Assembly (NCBI GenBank): GCA_025617745.1
Contig: CM046853.1
Span: forward strand, 18,985,698 to 19,049,697
From: Heliocidaris erythrogramma
Lineage: Eukaryota; Echinodermata; Echinoidea; Camarodonta; Echinometridae
Length of the DNA stretch: 64,000 nucleotides
Reading direction: 5' to 3'
The first letter of the stretch is position 1. Each line of letters starts with the position of its first letter. The notes under the pieces are model-generated. The model ran no database searches. It worked only from the letters and a program-made list of their open reading frames with translations, and was not told the DNA's origin. The translations under genes and the position numbers were made by a program. Below are positions 56,810-64,000 of this stretch, in pieces.

Positions 56810-57725
56810 ACACCCACTCCCTCTTCCTTTCACACCGTTTCTTTCATATTGTTTCCATATCCCTAGTTCTATTACTTTTGAACTTTTTCCCATTCCGATA
56901 AATATTTCATTTGGTTAAGAAATGACTTCCAACATGTCGAAGTTACTTGATTGCATACTTGTAAATTGATAACTCCTCGAAAAAATATATGAAATGAATC
57001 ACGTGTATGTCATCGTATTAGTCTTTGTGCTACAGAGCATCTGACCGTGCAATAATCAAAATAAAACTAGTAAATGTGTATTAAATTTCACGATTTCGTT
57101 CTAAGCAGTTAGCCTATATCATTTCGGAGTTTACTGAGTATCCTATACAATCGTTTCAAATCTACTCACAACGCATGTCTTTTTTACTACAAGTTTTGCA
57201 TCCATTATATAAACTTCGCTCGGCTAATAAAACTATTCATTCGGATGCTCGAAGTAATTAATGCAAAGGATGCTGAATGAGGTTTAATATACAGGATTAG
57301 CAGGAGTCTCAAGAGATATTATCGATTGAATTGTACTCCTTTTCTCCCTCTTTCTTCCTTCGTTTCTTTTTAAGGGGATTTGGGGGGGGGGGGGGGGGGT
57401 CTGGGGTGTTATGTTTAATACGACTTTATTTTAAGCACTTTCATCATCCATTACAGCATTAGAGAGATGTGCAACTTTCCTAACGTCATCGTTCAAAATT
57501 AAAAATAATTATATGGAGTGATATTTCGATAAGTTGCTCACGAACTGAAAACACAGAACAGACTATCTGATAATATTTTTTTAATTCCATGTACATTTCA
57601 AAGCAAAGAACACGACTGTTCTTCAAGCATCTTGCAAAGTTGTAGTGCATTTAAGGTTCCCTTTGACTTCTTTGGATCGCAACAGCGGCTAATCCAGTTT
57701 TTTTGTGGGGGGGGGGGGGGCACAG
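56810..57725. other. Non-coding DNA with G runs
   Basis: G runs near 57,382-57,399 and 57,708-57,720. Nothing else recognised. Confidence 0.5.
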
Positions 57726-57730
57726 TTTTC

Positions 57731-58225
57731 TGACGAGCAAGAGAAAAAAGTCATCTGTTTTTTTTTTCATGTGCGTTTGACATCGAAAGCGTGAGAAATA
57801 GGCAAACTTTTATTTCTCTTTTGTGTACGTAATTATGCCATAATAAAACGGGGCAATGGCCGGCCGGTTCTGCCCCTAGATTCACAAAATTAAATTTCCT
57901 GACTAGCAAGAAAATAAACGTATATTTTTTTTCAGGTGCGTTTGGCATCGAAAGTGTGAAAAATAGGCAAACTTTTATTTTTCTTTTGTGTAACTAATTA
58001 TGCCATAATAAAATGGGGCACTGGCCGGCCGGTTCTGCCCCTAGATTCACAAAATTAAATTTCCTGACGAGCAAGAAAATAAAAGTCTTTTTTTTTCAGG
58101 TGCCTTTTGCGTCGAAAGTATTAAAAAGGGCACACCTTTTTCTCTCTTTTGTGTACTTAATTATATTATTATGCCATATAGTTATACAATGGAGAAATGG
58201 CTAGTTGTGCCCCTAGATTCACAAA
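57731..58225. repeat. Tandem repeat, three units of about 167 bp
   Basis: Units start TGACGAGCAAGA or TGACTAGCAAGA at 57,731, 57,900 and 58,065. Each contains GGTGCGTTTG-like, CGAAAG, CTTTTGTGTA, AATTATGCCATA and GCCCCTAGATTCACAAA. The third unit is the most diverged. Confidence 0.8.
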
Positions 58226-58229
58226 TTGT

Positions 58230-58870
58230 CTCGCAACACTTGAATATTTCATCAATTTGGCACTCAAGGAGAGGCATCCACCAATATATGTAAATCATAT
58301 CTATATAATTCACCTGCAAAATGCTTCAGTGATGCATGTAACTATATTTTCTCTTACCTGTAATTCCCGTCTCATTAAATGGGTTTTAAGATATGAATTA
58401 ATGTACGTTGATGCGTATAATTAACGCCTTATTGCCAGCAACCGATGGCAAAGAAATAAAGAAGACCATCATTTCTGAAGTAGACTTGGCCAGGCTGTAA
58501 ATTTAACTCGATAATCCTTGCCACATGATAATTAGGATAGCCTTTTTTCCTTTTTAAATGTTACACTATTGGTACCACTTTCATATGCATTGTTTTTTTT
58601 TCAATTATCTTTTTTTCTTTTTTAACCGTTCTTTCTTTCTTGTATATATACATCTGCACAACGTGTGCATTATCTTTTCTTATTCGTTTAAGTTTTGCTT
58701 CCTTTGTCTGTGTACATAATACCTTCCCTTTTCTTCTCTTCTCTGATTTGCCGTTTCATATTTATATGTCTCATGTATGAATAGTCGTTTCTACATGCAT
58801 GTTAGCTGGCCATTTTCTTATGTCTGTGTTGTCAGTACTTGTTTTTTCCCGTCACCTATCATGACCTATC
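58230..58870. other. AT-rich DNA upstream of the second LINE
   Basis: T-rich sequence with no gene. The part near 58,850 may be the LINE 5' region. Confidence 0.45.
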
Positions 58871-59236
58871 ATGGCTCAATTCATAGATGACCAAAATATT
58901 TGTAATTTTCTTGAAGCTAATCTGAGTGATATCAGTGACAGCATTGAAAATTTTTCTTCAAAATGTAATTATTCTACAGAACAGTTCTTTGGGTCAGTGA
59001 AAAATACTACAGATAAAGCCCTTGCCCTTCTTCATTTTAATATCCGCAGCATGAGCAAAAAATTTGACCATGTGACATCATTTGTGAACAAAATCAGCCC
59101 AAGTTTAACTGCCATTGGTGTCACTGAAACCTGGTTCACCAACGAAAATGATGCATACTTGTTTGTAATTCCACGTTATAACTTGTTATGCAATAATGCA
59201 TTATGCAGGCGTGATGGTGGTGTTCCCCTTTATGGA
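58871..59236 (+). mobile_element. LINE 2: endonuclease domain, N-terminal part
   Basis: The frame contains LALLHFNIRSMSKKFDHVTS and LTAIGVTETWFTNEND, then YNLLCNNALCRRDGGVPLYG. These are the first motifs of the apurinic-type endonuclease of jockey/CR1-group non-LTR elements (N of HFNIRS and E of SETW/TETW are catalytic in the family). The conserved continuation is missing; unrelated DNA starts at about 59,237. Confidence 0.82.
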
Positions 59237-61182
59237 TGAAATGCGGAGAGCTTTAGAAAGCCAGACACTCAATGGTTGTCACAGCCGATGAAAGCTAGTC
59301 CTTTGCTTGTTAGTCCAGAGTAACTGATTGAATACCAGACTCAAACAAAATACAATGTGAGACATGCTTTAAGGGAATTAAGTTTAATTCCAGTCTTCAA
59401 AATTCATTTATATGCTTTAACGGTTTACAATGTATTCACAGAATATATTATTCTTCACAAAATGATAATGAACAACGTTTTGACTTTAAAGTTTTAGTTT
59501 CAAATATATGGAAATACAAGATACTTTTGGCTTTTAAAGTTTACATGAAATTTGCTACTAAAGAATCATGTATCTTATAACCCAATATTGCATTTAAACT
59601 ATCAATGTAGTACTAGAACATTTAGTGTTGGTTAAGAACAATGACATGTCAGAAAAGATGAAGATTAAATTTCATAATTCCAAAGCATAAATATTCCAAA
59701 GTTTTTTAGTCCATATTAGATGTTGTACTTAATTACTGGAATTTCTGAATTATATACGGAAAACCCTGGTTTCATAAATGTTCCGTCGTCGACAATTTGA
59801 CTTTAATGTTACATCATGAAACCTGAAACGGTGGAGAACCAAGTTGACCTGAACACAGGAAACCTCTGATGTTCACCCATAACACTGCTTGCAGACATCT
59901 TTCTGCTAACTGAAAACACTCGACCCCAGGCCGAATTGAAGAAAAGCTTACACTGACTCTACCCTTCGTCTATTTTCGAGTCGAGTACCTGACTCCTGAA
60001 TCAGAGTTAACACCATAGTTCAACTGATGACATGAAGCTTGGAAGCACGAACACAGCTCCTTGTCCAGTACAGACAAATGCTGGTGACAGCTGGAAACAC
60101 ACAAAACTGCCACGCCCAGTTTCAAACCAGCAGCTCAACATGGTGCCATTCGCCCAGCTGCACCTAGCAAACACCTAGCAGGCAAACTGCTGCTGCGCCT
60201 GCTGCAAGACACCAACTCAAACAGGTCTTGTCTTCCCAAAATCAAAGCCTCAAGTGACCAAACTAGCCACCCCTAATGTTACACCCTACCAAAGAACTTA
60301 GATTTTCCCATACCGGGGTACCTTATTATTAGGGACTTTTAGAAGCAGTGGACTAGTACTTCGTCCCAGTCGACTAATTCGCGCATGTCAACGTCGTCGA
60401 CTGCCCATGTTGACTACAGTTCTGATCATTTTATATTTCACTCGACGTGTACGTACCGTCGACGTCAACCGGAAGTACACACTCAACGGATGAGCATAAT
60501 ACACTATGAACACGATGACAAAGAGAGCGGACAATTTATGCAGCTCCTCATTCTACCCTCCACAATAGCTCTAGTAGACAAAAGGACATCCCTTCACTGC
60601 TATTATGTGACACCTGTTCTACATATTTTTACAGGATAGCAATGAATGGATGTTCTTTTGTTAACCAGTGCAATTGTGAAGGGTACAATGAGGAACTGCA
60701 TACATTGTCCGCTTCTTTGTTCGTCATGTTCATAGTGATAGTTGAGCTGTTCTGATGACGTCATATACGTGAACCTCGTCGAAGATTTCGGAGCACCGCA
60801 AAAACGAAGTGAACACGTTCTCGATTTTGCAAGTCAGGGAGGAGGACAGGGAGAGGGCGAGTGGCGCATGCGCAGTGGCGTAGAATGATGTCCTTGCGTA
60901 CCAGTCGACTAAGTGGACGTGCAATTCTAAAAGTCCCTATTATCTCCTAGCAACAACCCATGAAAGGAACCTACATGCCAATCTTGCATTAAACCTGTGC
61001 TGAATGAAAAGGAACATGAATAAAATTATCGTAAAAGCACTGGCCTGTGCCAGGCCATTCAATAGGCTGCATGCATGTGCTACATGCATGTACTAGGAAC
61101 AAAAGACATAGCCAGGTGCTACATCTAGGGCAGTCAGTCAAAGTGGCTGGATTAACTACTTAGCAACTAAGAGGAGAGATAG
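59237..61182. other. 1.9 kb segment interrupting LINE 2
   Basis: Replaces roughly 75-80 codons of the endonuclease. No coding frame was recognised. It contains a TIR element at 60,330-60,939. No target duplication was found at the outer borders, so it may be an insertion plus deletion. Confidence 0.6.
60330..60939. mobile_element. TIR element, TAGGGACTTTTAGAA termini
   Basis: The left TAGGGACTTTTAGAA and the right TTCTAAAAGTCCCTA are exact inverted repeats of 15 bp. CAGTCGACTAA-like words lie just inside both ends. 610 bp, unusually CpG-rich, no transposase. Confidence 0.75.
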
Positions 61183-62212
61183 ACATGACTTGTAACAATG
61201 GTAAATCCTTATTTTTTGTTGGAGATTATAACATAAACCTTTTGCAGCACAATGTCGATGCCCATGTTGATGATTTCCTAAATTTGCTAATGTCGTTTTC
61301 ATTGTTGCCCTTGATAACAAAACCAACAAGAGTAACTGAAGCCTCTGCTACTCTAATTGACAATATCTTTAGTAACTTGCAACCTTTCCCTTCTTCTAGT
61401 ATTATTGTGTCAGACATGTCCTACCATTTTCCAGTTTATACTTCAATCCCTTTGGGTATAAACCCTGTAGTCACCCCAAAGAACACTAATGTTCGAAGGA
61501 GCACTCCAGAAAATATTAATCGGTTTAGAGAGGCTTCAGTGGCAACAGACTGGAGTGATGTTCTTTCGAGTCAGTGTGTAGAGGGTGCTTTCGATATTTT
61601 CATGAATAGGTTTTTATCATTGTATAATGCCAATATTCCAGTAATAAAGAATAAAAACAAACGTAGAAGAACCCCGCGTATGCCGTGGGTCCCCAAAGCT
61701 ATGCTTAAATCAATAAATAGAAAAAAAATGAGCTGTTCTATAACAGAAATGTGTTGACTTCTGTTCTGCAAGCAACGTAAAAAAAAATATTATTTTGCAC
61801 AGTTCCAAGCAACTTATAATAATATCAAGGGCACGTGGAAGGTGATAAGAAATGTATTCCAAGCACCATCTAAAGTATTGTATAAGACAACTGAATATAG
61901 ATGACCATCTGGTTGAAGATAAAGATATTATAGTGGAAAAGTTTAATGATTTTTTTTGTAATATCGGTTCGAATCTGAAAATAAATATTCCAAAGAGTCA
62001 AACTGATTTTCATGATTATTTAGGTGAACCAGACGCGCAGAGCTTATTTTTGGTGCCCACAAACGATGAAGAATTGCTTGGTATTGTTAGAGCCCTCAAG
62101 AACAAGAACAGTCCTGTATATAATCATATTGGGAATGAACTTATTAAGCAAGTTATTGGCGGTATTCTTCAACCACTAGTTCATATTTTTAATTTGTCTA
62201 TGTCAATTGGAG
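61183..62212 (+). mobile_element. LINE 2: endonuclease C-terminus and reverse transcriptase start
   Basis: FFVGDYNINLLQ (the GDxN motif) and LIDNIFSN mark the endonuclease. SDMSYHFPV stands where SDHxPV is usual, so the catalytic SDH site is altered. After a stop near 61,756 and a frame change, FNDFFCNIGSNL and VRALKNKNSPVYNHIGNELI lead into the reverse transcriptase. It ends at an insertion in NLSMSIG. Confidence 0.85.
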
Positions 62213-62786
62213 ACCGGGGGCCACTCAGATATATGGGTGTACACATGCGTGTCCCCATGGGTTTTCAAAATACCCCCTAAACAGGTTTTATACTTGGATG
62301 AAAAAGACCCCTAAACGAGGATTTTTTGCGCGGTTTTTCATCATCCAACCACCCTAAACAGGTTTGACTTAAATATTACCCCCTAAACAGCGCGCGCTAT
62401 AAGCAACAACACATTTCAGAGGGGGAACCATTTCAGTGCACTATGGCTGCGTCGGTAGAACTCTCCGCTCCCGATTCTCCTCTCTTTTTTGCATCTATCT
62501 GCATGCTCTGCCGCGCGCCACTCCCTGAACTGAAATCGGGCTGTAAATCCCCGTGAAAATCCCTGAAAATATCAGAAAATGTCCCATTTACATATTGGTG
62601 CCAAAGTGAAAAATATACCCCTAAACGCGTTCGGCCAGATTAGTCAAAAGCACCCCTTTTTGTTGAAAAGTTTTGGACCCCTTAACGCGTAACGCGCGTT
62701 ACGCGTTCCACCTGAAAAAAAGACCCCTTTTTACGCGTTTTCTTGGACGCGCATGTGTACACCCATATATCTGAGTGGCCCCCGGG
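62213..62786. mobile_element. 574 bp TIR element with 8 bp target duplication
   Basis: AATTGGAG stands at 62,205-62,212 and again at 62,787-62,794. The ends are inverted repeats of about 42 bp with two mismatches, starting CCGGGGGCCACTCAGATATA. The interior repeats CCCTAAACAGG/CCCTAAACGCG and ACGCGTAACGCG words and has no transposase. An 8 bp duplication is typical of hAT-type elements among others; assignment is open. Confidence 0.88.
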
Positions 62787-64000
62787 AATTGGAGTCGTAC
62801 CACTAAACATGAAGATTGCAAAAGTTGTACCAATTTTCAAAAAGGGTGACTCGCAGTTACTAACTGTTAACATGTTTCTCAAACATTCTGCAAAAACTTA
62901 TCTATGTAAGAACTATTACTTTTTAAAGAAATCATCTGTCTTCAGTAATTATCAGTTTGGTTTTCGAGAGAAGCATACAACTACGCATGCAATTTTACAC
63001 CTTATAGATAAACTTGCTTTGGCTTTAGATAGTCACTTACACACCATTGGTACTTTTTAAGACTTTTCCAAGGCCTTTGACACTGTAGACCATGAAATGC
63101 TCTTGAGTAAATTATGTCATTATGGTGTCAGGGGAGTCACCTTGGATTGGTACAGGAGTTATCTTACTGATAGAAAAAAATATGTGTCTTTAAATGTAAC
63201 TGACTCTTGCACCAAAAAGGTAACATGTGGTGTTCCACAGGGATCCCTTTTGGGACCAATTTTATTTATTTTGTATATTAATGATTTTCAACGCTCATCA
63301 AGTGCATTACCTTTCATATTTTTAGCTGATGACTCAAGTGTATTTTTTTCTCACAAATGTCCACAAACATTGTAGGAAACTGTCATTCAATGAGGAGTTT
63401 CGAAATGTAGTGAAGTGGATTAATGCTAATAAGTTATCACTGAATCTAAAAAAAACTAATATATGCTGTTTAGTAATTCAGTCAAATTTTTTGCCAGGCG
63501 ATGTCACATTTAATAATGTCCCTGTTGAGAGAGTAACTTCAACAAGATTTCTTGGGATATACATAGATGAGAAACTGAGTTGGAAAGCTCATGTGGACAA
63601 TTTAAGTAAAGTGTTATCAAAACACACTGGCGTTATTTATAAGTTGAGATCATGTATACATCGGGAAGTATTGTTCATTTTGTACTCTACTCTTATCCTA
63701 TCATATATTAATTATGGTATATTGGCATGGGGCAAATCAGCTAAAACTCAAATTCATAGGCTTTTTGTTGTGCAGAAGCGGGTTATCAGAATAATTTGTA
63801 AAGCAAATTATCGTGCTCATACAAATCTACTTTTTTATGAAAACAATATTTTAAAACTAGATGATCTCTATTCAGTGCATCTTGGAATGTTCATGTTTAA
63901 CACTCACTCGGGGTACCTCCCTCCTGTCCTCGTTCAAATCTTTAGAAAAAATAACCAAATTCACAGCCATAATACCAGACAGGCTTCTGCTCTCCATTTA
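62787..64000 (+). mobile_element. LINE 2: reverse transcriptase, running off the window
   Basis: Removing the 574 bp insert joins SIG to VVPLNMKIAKVVPIFKKGD in frame. [71 protein letters not shown] and FLADDSSVF (the catalytic ADD) follow. ANKLSLNLKKT, TRFLGIYIDEKLSWKAH and YSTLILSYINYGILAWGK then lead to the window end. A stop at 63,058 before DFSKAF, a stop near 63,375 and a frameshift near 62,870-62,925 show it is dead. Confidence 0.88.

Overview
The window looks like a piece of an AT-rich invertebrate deuterostome genome, most likely an echinoderm such as a sea urchin. The signs are one spliced gene with introns up to 16.4 kb, tRNA-derived SINEs, jockey/CR1-like LINEs, PIF/Harbinger and pogo-like DNA elements, many MITEs, and dispersed TACATGTA palindromes. 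The taxon is an inference from repeat style, not from a marker gene. Nothing here is bacterial.

The only host gene I can support is a plus-strand SLC30A (ZnT2/3/4/8-type) zinc transporter. It has seven coding exons from 22,100 to 49,920 with GT-AG introns and a consistent reading frame throughout (1,404 nt, 467 residues). It keeps both HxxxD zinc sites, a His-rich loop between membrane segments 4 and 5, an HCH motif before segment 1 and a C-terminal CxxC.

Region by region: 1-8.6 kb is non-coding, with microsatellites, a pogo-like MITE, a tRNA-derived SINE and dispersed repeats. 8.6-17.9 kb is a stack of nested transposons. A LINE is split by a large TIR element. Inside that lies a (TA)n-associated MITE, itself split by a 4 kb Harbinger element that in turn carries an A-tailed retroposon. 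The Harbinger element has a transposase gene with one premature stop and an intact-looking MADF-BESS partner gene on the other strand, and the introns of the two genes interlock. 18-21.2 kb holds three TIR elements. 21.2-50 kb is the zinc transporter, its introns filled with MITEs, SINEs, foldbacks and diverged tandem repeats. 50-58.8 kb is mostly featureless AT-rich DNA with small repeats. 58.9-64 kb is a second, degenerate LINE interrupted by a 1.9 kb segment and by a 574 bp TIR element with an 8 bp target duplication; it runs off the end of the window.

The observations that look least described are: (1) two short elements at 23.35-23.65 kb that share an internal module and layout but have different termini, each with its own internal copies of its terminal motif; (2) a perfect 85 bp inverted repeat between (TA)n arrays whose spacer ends in a CTGANGA-hairpin-GAAA motif, a motif present at five places in the window and resembling a hammerhead ribozyme core; (3) the interlocked antisense Harbinger genes. 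All boundaries were read by eye.
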